IMG/VR virus record: IMGVR_UViG_3300049207_000026
Location: 1 to 64,000 of that record
DNA length: 64,000 nt
From: a virus
Strand: one strand, 5' to 3'
The position numbers and the translations under genes are program-made. A model generated the notes under the pieces. It was given only the letters and a program-made list of their open reading frames with translations. It did not search any database and was not told the DNA's origin. Shown one piece after another: positions 24,648-33,198 of this stretch (within the stretch, counting starts at the first letter, position 1; each line of letters opens with the position of its first letter).

Positions 24648-25157
24648 TTAGAAGGGTAGGGGTTGTTCGACTGGTGGCTGTGGCGTGGCCGGCAGCGCAA
24701 GGCCCAGCTGCGGCTGCTCGGTGGCCAGGGCGGTGATGGTGACGATCACGCGTGCCGGGCCGCTGTCGGGCTCCATGCGTTCGCTGACGATGCGACGAAT
24801 CCACTTGTCGTCTTCCATCACAACGTCCTTGAGCGCGTCGGAGAGAACCTTCTCGGCGTTGCCCAGGTCGATGCATTGGACCGAGTCATCCCACGCGGCG
24901 CCGGCCAGGCGCATGCGCTTCTGCCAGTCCAGGGGGCGGTGCGGGTACAGGCGGATGTCGAGCTGCACGCGCCCAAGGATGGGCTTGGTGACGCCGGCGG
25001 CGCGCGCGAGCGCCTCAACCTCTTCCTTGAACGCCTTCGCCTCTGGCGTAACGTACGTGATGGCCATGGGCCGCTTGCCCTTTGGCGCGACGGTGCGCGT
25101 GGCCCAGTAGCGGTTCGCGCTGATCGGGTAGGGCAGGGTGAGGGTGATGGAGTTCAT
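24648..25157 (-). CDS. rusA: RusA-family Holliday junction resolvase
   Basis: 169 residues. It resolves four-way junctions formed during phage recombination and clears DNA for packaging. Family features: LPYPISANRYW at the start, IDLGNAEKVLSDALKDVV in the middle, then EDDKWI. E. coli RusA uses DLDN here; this protein has DLGN (Gly99 for the second aspartate), while Asp97, Lys103 and later EDD remain. It could use another carboxylate or have reduced activity. Confidence 0.8.
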   Translation of the reverse strand: MNSITLTLPYPISANRYWATRTVAPKGKRPMAITYVTPEAKAFKEEVEALARAAGVTKPILGRVQLDIRLYPHRPLDWQKRMRLAGAAWDDSVQCIDLGNAEKVLSDALKDVVMEDDKWIRRIVSERMEPDSGPARVIVTITALATEQPQLGLALPATPQPPVEQPLPF

Positions 25158-25651
25158 GCGGCCCGCCGTTCAGCCACGAAGGCCACGATCTCCGCCAGCT
25201 CGTCGTTCGTAAGGAGAACGCGGTAGCCACCCTTGTGGATCTCGACCTTGCCATCCAGCCAAACGGCGCAGCGGTAGGCGCGCTCGGCCGGCGCAGGCGC
25301 AGCGGTAGGCGCGCTCGGAAGCCCAACCTCTTGCGCTGACGCCATCGTTACCGGCGAGGTGCGCACATAGGGGCGCCTCGGCTTTGGCTCGACCGGCGGC
25401 TTACCGAACGGCTGAGGCGCTGCGATCGGAGCCCTCTCGGTAGGCTGTTCGCGTACATGACCCAGCACGTGGTACGCCATGACCTTGCCGCCACCGGCCA
25501 GCGGCACCAGTTCCCCCGTCAGCTGGTTGGCCAGCACCAGGGCTTGCAGCTTTTCCTGCGCCTCTTCGAACGACACGTCCAGCTGGTCGGCGATCTGGCC
25601 GGTCTTGATGCCTGGCGAGCGCCCGACCATCGCAATAATCTTCTCGTTCAT
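25154..25651 (-). CDS. Winged-helix-like phage protein, 165 aa
   Basis: 165 residues. The N-terminal 60 residues (IIAMVGRSPGIKTGQIADQL then EEAQEKLQALV) look like a winged helix-turn-helix. A Pro-rich linker and a C-terminal VWLDGKVEIHKGGYRVLLTN domain follow. Such proteins occur in early phage operons, possibly as DNA-binding regulators. ATGA overlap with rusA. Confidence 0.5.
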   Translation of the reverse strand: MNEKIIAMVGRSPGIKTGQIADQLDVSFEEAQEKLQALVLANQLTGELVPLAGGGKVMAYHVLGHVREQPTERAPIAAPQPFGKPPVEPKPRRPYVRTSPVTMASAQEVGLPSAPTAAPAPAERAYRCAVWLDGKVEIHKGGYRVLLTNDELAEIVAFVAERRAA

Positions 25652-25711
25652 CGTATCCCCTTGATTTTTATAGAATATTTTTTCTGCTGCTGTTGCGCTG
25701 CACCCAGCGCG

Positions 25712-26113
25712 CTACATCGCCATCGGTTGCTGCTTGTGCTCTTCCGGCAAACCGGCCTTGACGACTGCCAGAAGCTCGACTTCGAGCCGGATCATCCAGT
25801 CGTCCAGAGAGTTGCTGTTCTGCATCAAGTCCTTGCGTCGCGACTGCACCAGGTCGTGGTTGATGCGCTCGAAGGTCTGACGCCAGTTCGGGTTACGCGC
25901 TCGGCAGCGGATGTCGCGGATCGCATTTGCCAGCCACACGTTGTGGTTGATCTCGACTGTGATCGCTTGGACCTGGCCCGGCTCACAACCCTTGTGCACG
26001 TGGCACACGAAGTTGCCGCCGCCAGTGTCGTCGCTCATGGTCCCGAGCATCGGGCAGCCGTATGCGGCGCAGAGGTAGCTCGGGCGGTCTGCGGTGCGGT
26101 CGGGGTGGCTCAT
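25712..26113 (-). CDS. Hypothetical Cys/His-containing protein, 133 aa
   Basis: 133 residues from the ATG overlapping the upstream stop. The pattern YLCAAYGCPMLG..CHVHKGC could bind zinc; a helical region with NHNVWLANAIRDIRCRARNP follows. Possibly a replication-accessory or nin-type protein. Not recognised. Confidence 0.5.
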   Translation of the reverse strand: MSHPDRTADRPSYLCAAYGCPMLGTMSDDTGGGNFVCHVHKGCEPGQVQAITVEINHNVWLANAIRDIRCRARNPNWRQTFERINHDLVQSRRKDLMQNSNSLDDWMIRLEVELLAVVKAGLPEEHKQQPMAM

Positions 26114-26683
26114 GCTTCGATCCTCCGGATGTTGACCTGGGCGAGTAGCTGCAGCGCGCGCGGTGTTGGCGCTTCGAGCTGGGGCGCGATAGTGCGGGCG
26201 TGCTCGATACCGATTCGGCCCTTTTCGACGGCGATGCGCAGGGCCTCGACGCGGCCGTGCTGGTCGTGTCCGAGGGACGGCGTCCACTTGGTCGGCAACC
26301 GCTGGTCGCGCGCTGTCGTCATCGCCTTGGCGTAGGCTTCCAGGAAGGCCATGCGGGCGGCAACGTTCTGCCGGCCATCGAGCAGCGGCTCAGCGACGAA
26401 CCAGGCTTCACGCATCTCCTCGGACCAGACCACCGACATGGATTCATCGAACGGCATCATGGCCCACGCCTCTTGCGGACCGGGCCTGCCGTCGTCGATA
26501 CGAGCGATAACCGCAGCGACGTTGAACGGCTTGCCGTCCAGTTCCTTGCGGCAGCGCGTGAGGGCGGCCAGCACAGCCGGTTCGTCGAAGCCGTCCAGGT
26601 CGGATGCGAGCAGCGCTGCAGCGGCCGGGGTGTAGACCTTCCCGCACAGCTCAGCAGTGGCGGCAATCGCCATGATCAGGGCT

Positions 26684-26697
<14 letters not shown>
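26110..26697 (-). CDS. Hypothetical replication-associated protein, 195 aa
   Basis: 195 residues from an ATG at 26697 inside the end of the O-like gene. It is helical, with TPAAAALLASDLDGFDEPAV and FNVAAVIARIDDGRPGPQEA segments. Directly after the O-like gene, in the place of a helicase loader (lambda P). It has no Walker motif, so it is not a DnaC-type ATPase. Helicase-loading is a guess from position. Confidence 0.45.
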
Positions 26698-27744
<1,047 letters not shown>

Positions 27745-27748
<4 letters not shown>

Positions 27749-28506
27749 GCGGCACGCTCCAGTTCCATCCCAGCAAACAGTGGCGCGTCAGCGTCCATGC
27801 GACGGCGCGCCAGATTGGCGTATTCGGGGCTGATCTCGATCCCGGTGCAGTGCGCGTCGATCGCCTTGGCTGCGATGGCGTCGGTGCCTGACCCAAAGAA
27901 TGGGGATAGGATCATGCCGCCTGGCGGACATGAATATTCGGCCAGCGTGCGCACCAGATCAGCAGGCTTTTGCGTCGGGTGGATGGCGCGGCCGTGCTCC
28001 GACCGGTGGTACATGACGCTGCGCATCAAGCGCGGGCCGCCATCGACGCTTGCATACGAGCTGCCTTCGATTTTTGACCAGTGCTGTGCCTTCTGCTTGC
28101 GGCGTACCGTCTTGGCGACAGCGTCGCCTGAATACTGCGGCTTCTTGTAGACGTCGGCCCACTTCGCTGTCTTCGGGTAAAGGTGGATGGCCAACTCGTG
28201 CACTCGGCGGAAACGGTCGTTGAACGAATTCGATCCGTTGTGCTTTTCCCATACGATTTCCTGCGCATGCTTCCAACGATCGAACTCGCCAGCGCGCTCC
28301 ATGAACATGCGCAGCGAGCCAAACACCCACATCGAGCCGGTCGGCTTGAGCACGCGCAGCATCAGCGTGGCCCAGCCATCTGGCCAACGGTCCCATTCGA
28401 GCGCGGTCTCGGCATACGGCGGGTCAGCGATGATGCAGTCGACCGAGGCGTCGGCCAGCTGGTGGATCTGCTCACGCACGTCGCCGACGAGGATGGTCGT
28501 CGTCAC
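27745..28506 (-). CDS. DNA methyltransferase (DPPY, N6-adenine/N4-cytosine type)
   Basis: 253 residues. Catalytic motif ADPPY (residues 27-31), HPTQKP (176-181) and SAM-binding FFGSGT (203-208) give the beta order of amino-methyltransferases. No restriction partner lies nearby, so it is an orphan, probably protecting phage DNA or regulating its own replication. The recognition sequence is unknown. Starts at a GTG overlapping the upstream stop. Confidence 0.85.
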
Positions 28507-28709
28507 GCTGCCTGCTCCTGCTCAATGCGGTTGCACGTGGCCGGCGCAATATGGGACTGTGGGAGGGCCTGCGCCTGCAAAATGGCGTACTCAGCTTCCC
28601 AGGTCGCGTGCGCGGCGCTGTGCCACGGCAGCGGGCAGTCGGCAAGCGGCAGGCCGGCGGCGAACGCGGCACGCGCACGGCGCTGGATTTCGGCAATGGT
28701 GACGATCAT
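28503..28709 (-). CDS. Hypothetical 68-aa early protein
   Basis: 68 residues: MIVTIAEIQRRARAAFAAGL, a LPWHSAAHATWEAEY middle and a Gln-rich end. Stop and start overlap both neighbours. Small early proteins of this kind are common before methyltransferases; no function can be given. Confidence 0.5.
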   Translation of the reverse strand: MIVTIAEIQRRARAAFAAGLPLADCPLPWHSAAHATWEAEYAILQAQALPQSHIAPATCNRIEQEQAA

Positions 28710-29086
28710 GCTTCACCCCCGGTCGCGGCCTTGAGCATCGCCATGATGTTCGGCAACTGCTTGGCCAGCTCGCCCAGGGCCCGGTCCTTGCGCGCCTTCT
28801 CGTCCTCCAGGAATTTCTCCACCAGCCAATGAATCGGCGATGTGTCGCCCGTGGCGCGCACGAAGCGCTCCAGGTCGTCGACCGAGAAGTGCCGCGGGTC
28901 GTCCGGGTTGCCGTGCAGTTTGCGCGACAGGTCCGACTGGCTCATGTCCATGTCGGCCGCGATGGTCTTCAAAGGGTTGCGGTGCCCGTAGGCACTGGCC
29001 CGGATGCAGTCGAGCAGGTGCGGATACTTTTCCGTCAAGCCAGCTTCGAAGTCGAGGGTAAATTGAGTACTGGAAATCTGCGGCAC
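28706..29086 (-). CDS. CII-like (phage CP76 family) transcription regulator
   Basis: 126 residues from a GTG with GAGGAAA upstream. It has a helix-turn-helix NPLKTIAADMDMSQSDLSRK followed by PRHFSVDDLERFVRATGD, the pattern of the P2-like CII/CP76 family. A helical C-terminus follows. It is second in the early operon after the cro-like gene, as lambda cII. It likely steers the lysis-lysogeny choice. Confidence 0.75.
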   Translation of the reverse strand: MPQISSTQFTLDFEAGLTEKYPHLLDCIRASAYGHRNPLKTIAADMDMSQSDLSRKLHGNPDDPRHFSVDDLERFVRATGDTSPIHWLVEKFLEDEKARKDRALGELAKQLPNIMAMLKAATGGEA

Positions 29087-29128
29087 GATAGTTTCCTCTA
29101 CTTTCCGGTAGGAAAAGTGGCAAAATTT

Positions 29129-29362
29129 TTAGGTAGGGGATGCTTGTGCGAGTTCGGGCCAGATTTGCTGCCAGTCATCGGGGAACATTTCTTGGCGCGT
29201 GACAGCCCCGCCAGTTTCCGATTCGATGGCAACGGCAAACTTGACGGGGATCGGGCGCTTACCGTCAGCCCAGCGGCTCAGGTCCGGGACGTGTGCATTG
29301 ATGGCGCGAGCCAGCGCAGCGGCGCGGCCACGTTCTTGAGAGAGGTATTGGGAAAGGTTCAT
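29129..29362 (-). CDS. Cro/YdaS-like repressor
   Basis: 77 residues with a YdaS-type helix-turn-helix: LSQYLSQERGRAAALARAIN and PDLSRWADGKRPIP. First gene of the minus-strand early operon, divergent from the CI-like gene. Its promoter (TTGCAG-17-TAATCT) overlaps the 15-bp operator at 29373. It should repress the repressor gene and early promoters during lytic growth. Confidence 0.8.
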   Translation of the reverse strand: MNLSQYLSQERGRAAALARAINAHVPDLSRWADGKRPIPVKFAVAIESETGGAVTRQEMFPDDWQQIWPELAQASPT

Positions 29363-29369
29363 GCCTGCT

Positions 29370-29398
29370 AGATTAGCCTAAAGCTAACCGTACTGCAA
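29370..29398 (-). promoter_or_regulatory. Early promoter for the cro-like operon
   Basis: On the minus strand TTGCAG, 17-bp spacer, TAATCT. The operator at 29373-29387 starts 5 bp after the -35 box and covers the -10 edge, so bound repressor would exclude RNA polymerase. The leftward promoter at 31577 has the same geometry. Confidence 0.65.
29373..29387. promoter_or_regulatory. Operator O1, TTAGCCTAAAGCTAA
   Basis: Near-perfect 15-bp palindrome TTAGC-N5-GCTAA, identical to the copy at 31554. It overlaps the -10 box of the cro-operon promoter. Confidence 0.8.
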
Positions 29399-29406
29399 GA
29401 ATTATC

Positions 29407-29421
29407 TTAGCTTTAAGCGAA
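29407..29421. promoter_or_regulatory. Operator O2, TTAGCTTTAAGCGAA
   Basis: Same palindrome with one half-site change, 34 bp from O1. Confidence 0.7.
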
Positions 29422-29430
29422 TGTACATGA

Positions 29431-29445
29431 TTAGCCGGATGCTAA
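29431..29445. promoter_or_regulatory. Operator O3, TTAGCCGGATGCTAA
   Basis: Third copy, 24 bp from O2 and 11 bp before the chosen repressor start codon, suggesting autoregulation. Confidence 0.75.
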
Positions 29446-29456
29446 AGAATGCACGA

Positions 29457-29813
29457 ATGAAAACAATTGATGAAATCTACCGCGACAATCTCAGGCTATT
29501 GGCCGCCGAGCACAATTCGGTGGTGGCTGTGGCTGACTTGATCGGGTGCAGTTCGTCGCAGTACAGCCAGTGGATGAACGGTTCGGAGAACTCCGGAACC
29601 GGCAAGCCGCGAGGTATGCGGGTCAGCACTGCCAGGCGAATTGAAAAGGCATGTGGCAAGCCGGCGGGCTGGATGGACAAAGTACATGACGATAACGAGC
29701 GCGAGGTCGAGGAGCTGTTATCGCTGTTCCAATCGCTTGGAATAAAAGATAGGCAGATGGCGCTTACGATGATTCGGGCAATCTCGGAAAACGCCGCGCA
29801 AGTGCCAAGATGA
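29457..29813 (+). CDS. CI-like phage repressor (no peptidase domain)
   Basis: 118 residues from the ATG at 29457; upstream ATGs lie within operators. The N-terminal half has a helix-turn-helix (SVVAVADLIGCSSSQYSQWM, then RVSTARRIEKACGKPAGWMD) as in short CI-like repressors. The C-terminal part (LLSLFQSLGIKDRQMALTMI) could dimerise. There is no S24 autoprotease domain, so induction by RecA cleavage is not expected. The ribosome site is weak. Confidence 0.75.
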   Translation: MKTIDEIYRDNLRLLAAEHNSVVAVADLIGCSSSQYSQWMNGSENSGTGKPRGMRVSTARRIEKACGKPAGWMDKVHDDNEREVEELLSLFQSLGIKDRQMALTMIRAISENAAQVPR

Positions 29814-29948
29814 TCAACAGGATATTGAATCGCGCATGATCATCCATCGCTCTTATTGCAAGTAAAACCTGATTCTCGTAAGTCATTTTTCCGCTTTCAA
29901 TATTTGAAGATGGAAGCCAACTATATTTGTTAAGGGTGCATTTCTAAC

Positions 29949-29973
29949 CCGTAAATAAAGAGTTCTTTTACGG
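29949..29973. other. Inverted repeat downstream of repressor gene
   Basis: CCGTAAA and TTTACGG arms separated by 11 bases in the AT-rich 29814-30020 stretch. It may end repressor transcription or be a regulator site for the lipoprotein cassette. No confident promoter is visible in this interval. Confidence 0.35.
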
Positions 29974-30020
29974 CTATTTCATTAACGACAAGTAACAATA
30001 ATCACTAACAAGGAGTGGAT

Positions 30021-30290
30021 GTGCGATCACTAATTCTCACGCTTTTTTTTCTTTCTGGATGCACTTCCACCTCTGGCGCACTAAGAACTGGACCGGACTC
30101 GTACACGATCAGAACTACGGCATCACCTGGCGCTGGTGGTGGCGCTGCTGCCAAGAAGGCAGCATACGAGCAAGCGAGCGCCGAATGCGCAAAGGCGGGC
30201 AAGTCCCTATCGGCTGGTTCTGAAAGCGGCTCTGTGCCGGGCTGGAATGACGGCGTGCATACAGTAGACCTAACATTCAAATGCGTTTAA
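30021..30290 (+). CDS. Small lipoprotein 1 of the repressor-linked cassette
   Basis: 89 residues from a GTG with AGGAG 5 nt upstream. A lipoprotein signal (SLILTLFFLSGC, acylated Cys about 14) is followed by a GPDSYTIRTTASPGAGG segment and AAYEQASAECAKAGKSL. It resembles the next gene product in the order G-P-x-x-Y-x-I then Ala/Lys helix, so the two look like ancient duplicates. In the position of lambda rexA, probably expressed in the lysogen. Confidence 0.7.
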   Translation: MRSLILTLFFLSGCTSTSGALRTGPDSYTIRTTASPGAGGGAAAKKAAYEQASAECAKAGKSLSAGSESGSVPGWNDGVHTVDLTFKCV

Positions 30291-30301
30291 CCGAGGATGA
30301 T

Positions 30302-30643
30302 ATGAAAAAATTAGTTTTTGCAGGCTGTGTAATCCTTGCTGGCTGCGCTTCCATCGGGCCGGTTCCAATTGGGAAGGATACGTACATGATTTCGAAACAA
30401 AGCGCTGCTGGCGCCTTTGGCTCATCTGGCGCGGTGAAGGCCGAGATTATCCAAGAGGGAAGCGCGTACTGCGCAGCAAACAAGAAGGTTTTTCAGATAG
30501 TGAGCAGTTCGGACCGCCCGGCAGGTTATGGCCACAATCCTTCTGCCGAAATTAATTTCATGTGTTTGTCCGAAGGAGATCCGGAACTCTCCAGACCAAA
30601 GTTGCGCAAGGAAGCTGACACGGTAGTTGAAGTCAGAAAGTAA
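30302..30643 (+). CDS. Small lipoprotein 2, paralogue of the preceding one
   Basis: 113 residues from an ATG with GAGG upstream. The lipobox is in FAGCVILAGC. The body contains GKDTYMISKQSAAGAF, then IIQEGSAYCAANKKVFQI, paralleling lipoprotein 1. It ends with a charged tail (LRKEADTVVEVRK). Likely outer-membrane-anchored; function unknown, perhaps envelope change or superinfection exclusion. Confidence 0.7.
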   Translation: MKKLVFAGCVILAGCASIGPVPIGKDTYMISKQSAAGAFGSSGAVKAEIIQEGSAYCAANKKVFQIVSSSDRPAGYGHNPSAEINFMCLSEGDPELSRPKLRKEADTVVEVRK

Positions 30644-30671
30644 TTCCGCCCAACTCACAAATGGAGATAAC

Positions 30672-31061
30672 ATGAAATTCTGCGCTGTTTTGGCCTTGCT
30701 TACGCTAACCGGGTGCGCGTACAGCATGCAGATGATGCCGCGCGATAGTGGCCAGGTCTACGCTGGAACCATTAGCAGCAATGGTTTCGGCTCCGGTAAG
30801 TTGTCCGTGCAAATTGATGGACGCACCTGCTCAGGTAACTTTGTTCAGGTTGGAAGTGGTGACAGCTTTGGTTTCGCGCAAACCTATGGACGTCGCCCAT
30901 CGACTACTTTAATTCAGATGAGCGGCGGCACTGAAACGTACAAGGCGCTCCTCACCTGCACGGATGGAATGGGCCTTCGCTGCGATGCTTCCGGATCAAC
31001 TAGTGGCGGTGGCGTCTGTGTGGACAGCTCATCCCGAGTCTACGACATGATGTACAACTGA
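30672..31061 (+). CDS. Small lipoprotein 3
   Basis: 129 residues from an ATG with GGAG upstream: signal MKFCAVLALLTLTGC (lipobox LTGC). The mature part is Gly/Ser/Thr-rich with SGQVYAGTISSNGFGSGKLS, four cysteines (CSGNF, LTCTDG, RCDASG, GVCVD) and predicted beta strands. Not related to lipoproteins 1 and 2 in an obvious way. Part of the same cassette. Confidence 0.7.
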   Translation: MKFCAVLALLTLTGCAYSMQMMPRDSGQVYAGTISSNGFGSGKLSVQIDGRTCSGNFVQVGSGDSFGFAQTYGRRPSTTLIQMSGGTETYKALLTCTDGMGLRCDASGSTSGGGVCVDSSSRVYDMMYN

Positions 31062-31094
31062 GTAACCCCGCCAATGATGGCGCGGAAAGGATGT

Positions 31095-31466
31095 ATGGAC
31101 ACCTTCAAAATATCGGATGACGGGCAAACGGTTATCGTATCCGCCGATGGCGTTAACAACACGTTTTCGCTGGTGCAAGTGGAAGCCATGATTGACTTTT
31201 TCGGCGTTATTCGTGGCCAGATGAATCCGCCCGTACCACACGATCAAAGCCCGTCAGAAAAGTTCCGTCCTCTCGATAACCTATTTGTCCGTCACACACG
31301 TGCAGGACAGGTTCCGACACTCCATGGTGCGGTCCTGGTGGCCGGGTCGAGCCAATTTGGTTGGTTCGAGTACCCAATGACCGGCGATTATTGTGCGGGG
31401 CTGATTGAGTGGCTGCGTGGGAACTCGCAAGCCTTAGCAGCGCCGCCAGGTTTAACGTTGAACTGA
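31095..31466 (+). CDS. Cytosolic protein closing the lipoprotein cassette
   Basis: 123 residues from the ATG after GGAAAGGATGT; no signal peptide. It starts MDTFKISDDGQTVIVSADGV and has HGAVLVAGSSQFGWFEYP in the middle. A mixed alpha/beta fold is likely. Followed 23 bp later by a strong terminator. Function unknown. Confidence 0.6.
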   Translation: MDTFKISDDGQTVIVSADGVNNTFSLVQVEAMIDFFGVIRGQMNPPVPHDQSPSEKFRPLDNLFVRHTRAGQVPTLHGAVLVAGSSQFGWFEYPMTGDYCAGLIEWLRGNSQALAAPPGLTLN

Positions 31467-31489
31467 TTACCATAACCCCTCCCAATAAG

Positions 31490-31511
31490 CCCGCCCAGTG
31501 CGGGTTTTTTT
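31490..31511 (+). terminator. Terminator closing lipoprotein cassette
   Basis: CCCGC-CCAGT-GCGGG stem followed by seven T. It separates the repressor/lipoprotein unit from the leftward early operon. Confidence 0.8.
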
Positions 31512-31553
31512 ACGCCTATACGTACAGGCGCAGGATCAGTGTATCAAATTAAT

Positions 31554-31568
31554 TTAGCCTAAAGCTAA
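31554..31568. promoter_or_regulatory. Operator O4, TTAGCCTAAAGCTAA
   Basis: Exact copy of O1, 34 bp upstream of O5. Confidence 0.8.
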
Positions 31569-31576
31569 AATAATGC

Positions 31577-31605
31577 TTGCGTTGCGATTAGCCTTACGCT
31601 AAAGT
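31577..31605 (+). promoter_or_regulatory. Leftward-type early promoter
   Basis: TTGCGT, 17-bp spacer, TAAAGT, with operator O5 beginning 5 bp past the -35 box exactly as at the cro promoter. It drives the recombination operon. Confidence 0.65.
31588..31602. promoter_or_regulatory. Operator O5, TTAGCCTTACGCTAA
   Basis: Fifth palindrome copy, lying across the spacer and -10 box of the leftward promoter. Confidence 0.8.
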
Positions 31606-31664
31606 TCTACTCAAGCAAACACACCACAACCGCCGCAAAGCACGGCGAACCACTGGAGAAAAGC

Positions 31665-32066
31665 ATGGGACACAAGGACATGGATTGGACCGCAATCGAC
31701 CGCGAGTACGAACGGCAGGGTGAAGCCGACGACGCATTCCAGGCGCGCTTGGCCGAGCAGACGAAGGTGCATGCCGCCGCGATCCGCAGGAACATCCAGA
31801 CGGGCCACGCGCAGACGATCGAGAGCATTACCGAGGGCCTGTGCGATCGCCTGGGCCGCAGCGGCGTGACCGAGAAAATCGTGCGCGCCTCGCTGATCGG
31901 CGGCCCGCTGACCGCTGGCAACCTGCTGCTGGACCTGATCAACAAGTGCATCGAAGCCGATGCCGACAACGCCGCGCTGGTCGAGTTGGACCGCGAAGAG
32001 CGTGCCGGCGGGCTGGACTTGGCCGCTATTCGCCGCGCGGCGCCTGAATTGCGGGTGCCGTCATGA
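31665..32066 (+). CDS. First gene of recombination operon, hypothetical
   Basis: 133 residues with GGAG before the ATG. It is helical and charged (MDWTAIDREYERQGEADDAF), with SGVTEKIVRASLIGGPLTAGNLL later. First gene after the repressor-controlled promoter, where phages often place host-takeover or antirestriction genes. No family recognised. Confidence 0.6.
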   Translation: MGHKDMDWTAIDREYERQGEADDAFQARLAEQTKVHAAAIRRNIQTGHAQTIESITEGLCDRLGRSGVTEKIVRASLIGGPLTAGNLLLDLINKCIEADADNAALVELDREERAGGLDLAAIRRAAPELRVPS

Positions 32067-32221
32067 CCTACAAAGTCACCATCGACTTCAAGCGCGGGCC
32101 CAGCTTCTCTCTGGAAGTCACCACCCAACGCAAGCAGGATGCGATCGAGCAGGCCACCGCCTACGCGCGCGGCTGCGGCTTCGACGCACCGGTCAAGAAG
32201 GCCGTGGCGGTGCCGGCATGA
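32063..32221 (+). CDS. Small hypothetical protein, 52 aa
   Basis: 52 residues: MTYKVTIDFKRGPSFSLEVT then DAIEQATAYARGCGF. A small alpha/beta protein overlapping both neighbours (ATGA junctions). Too short for family assignment. Confidence 0.5.
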   Translation: MTYKVTIDFKRGPSFSLEVTTQRKQDAIEQATAYARGCGFDAPVKKAVAVPA

Positions 32222-32340
32222 CCCGCGTCCGCCGCGCCCTGGCTGTCCTGTGGCAGGCCTGCGAAGACCACCAGTGGCTTCCGCTGACCATCGCCGGCTT
32301 GCTGCTGCTGATCGTGAACACGATCGACGCACCGTTTTAA
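32218..32340 (+). CDS. Small membrane protein, 40 aa
   Basis: 40 residues with a basic start (MTRVRRALAVLW) and a membrane helix LTIAGLLLLIVNTI near the end. Overlaps the preceding stop. Unknown function. Confidence 0.45.
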   Translation: MTRVRRALAVLWQACEDHQWLPLTIAGLLLLIVNTIDAPF

Positions 32341-32361
32341 CCCAACCACCAAGGACTAGAA

Positions 32362-33198
32362 ATGAACGAACTTACCACCCATGGCACCGAGCTAGGTTTC
32401 TCCCTGACTCCACGAACCCTGGCCGAGGCCATGGAATTCTCGAAAATCATCGCGTCGTCGGACATGGTTCCGAAGGACTACATCAATAAACCGGGCAATG
32501 TGCTGGTGGCCGTGCAGACCGGCGCCGAGCTTGGCCTCAAGCCGATGCAGTCGCTGCAGGGAATTTCCGTGATCAACGGCCGCCCAGGCGTGTGGGGTGA
32601 TGCGATGCGCGCGCTCATTCTTAGCCACCCCGAGTTTGAGGATTTGCATGAGGACAAGCAAGAGACCCAGTGCACCGTCACGCTGAAGCGTCGCGGTCGC
32701 TCGGCAGTGGTGACGAAGTACACGATGGAAGATGCGAAGAAGGCCGGATTGGCAGGTAAGCAGGGCCCATGGCAGACGGCACCAAAGCGAATGCTGCAGA
32801 TGCGCGCCTTTGCGTTCGCCGCACGCGATCTGTTCGCTGATGCGCTGAAAGGCATCAAGTCAGTGGAAGAGTTGCGCGACTATCCACCAGAGCCAGAGCG
32901 CGACATGGGCTCGGCTGTGGTGGTCGAGCAAACCGATCCTGCGCTAGCCTCACTGATTCAAGCAGCAAGTGCAGCAGCCGTTGCTGGCATGGCCAGCTAC
33001 CAGATCTTCTGGAAGGAGACCAGTAAAGAGAACCGCAAGCTGCTGGCCGCTCATCATGAGACATTCAAGGAAGCCGCAGATCAGGCTGATCGAGAAGCGG
33101 CTGGGAATCAGGTTGATACACGGGAACCGGCTGCTGAGGCCAAATCTGACGCTTCGAACAATGACTTCATAGCTGGCTTGGACGCGGTAGAGCAATGA
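32362..33198 (+). CDS. recT: RecT-family single-strand annealing protein
   Basis: 278 residues. It anneals complementary single strands made by the neighbouring exonuclease, as lambda Bet does. RecT features: GNVLVAVQTGAELGLKPMQS, INGRPGVWGDAMRALI, and APKRMLQMRAFAFAARDLF. The C-terminal tail is charged and low-complexity. Its stop overlaps the exonuclease start. Confidence 0.88.
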   Translation: MNELTTHGTELGFSLTPRTLAEAMEFSKIIASSDMVPKDYINKPGNVLVAVQTGAELGLKPMQSLQGISVINGRPGVWGDAMRALILSHPEFEDLHEDKQETQCTVTLKRRGRSAVVTKYTMEDAKKAGLAGKQGPWQTAPKRMLQMRAFAFAARDLFADALKGIKSVEELRDYPPEPERDMGSAVVVEQTDPALASLIQAASAAAVAGMASYQIFWKETSKENRKLLAAHHETFKEAADQADREAAGNQVDTREPAAEAKSDASNNDFIAGLDAVEQ

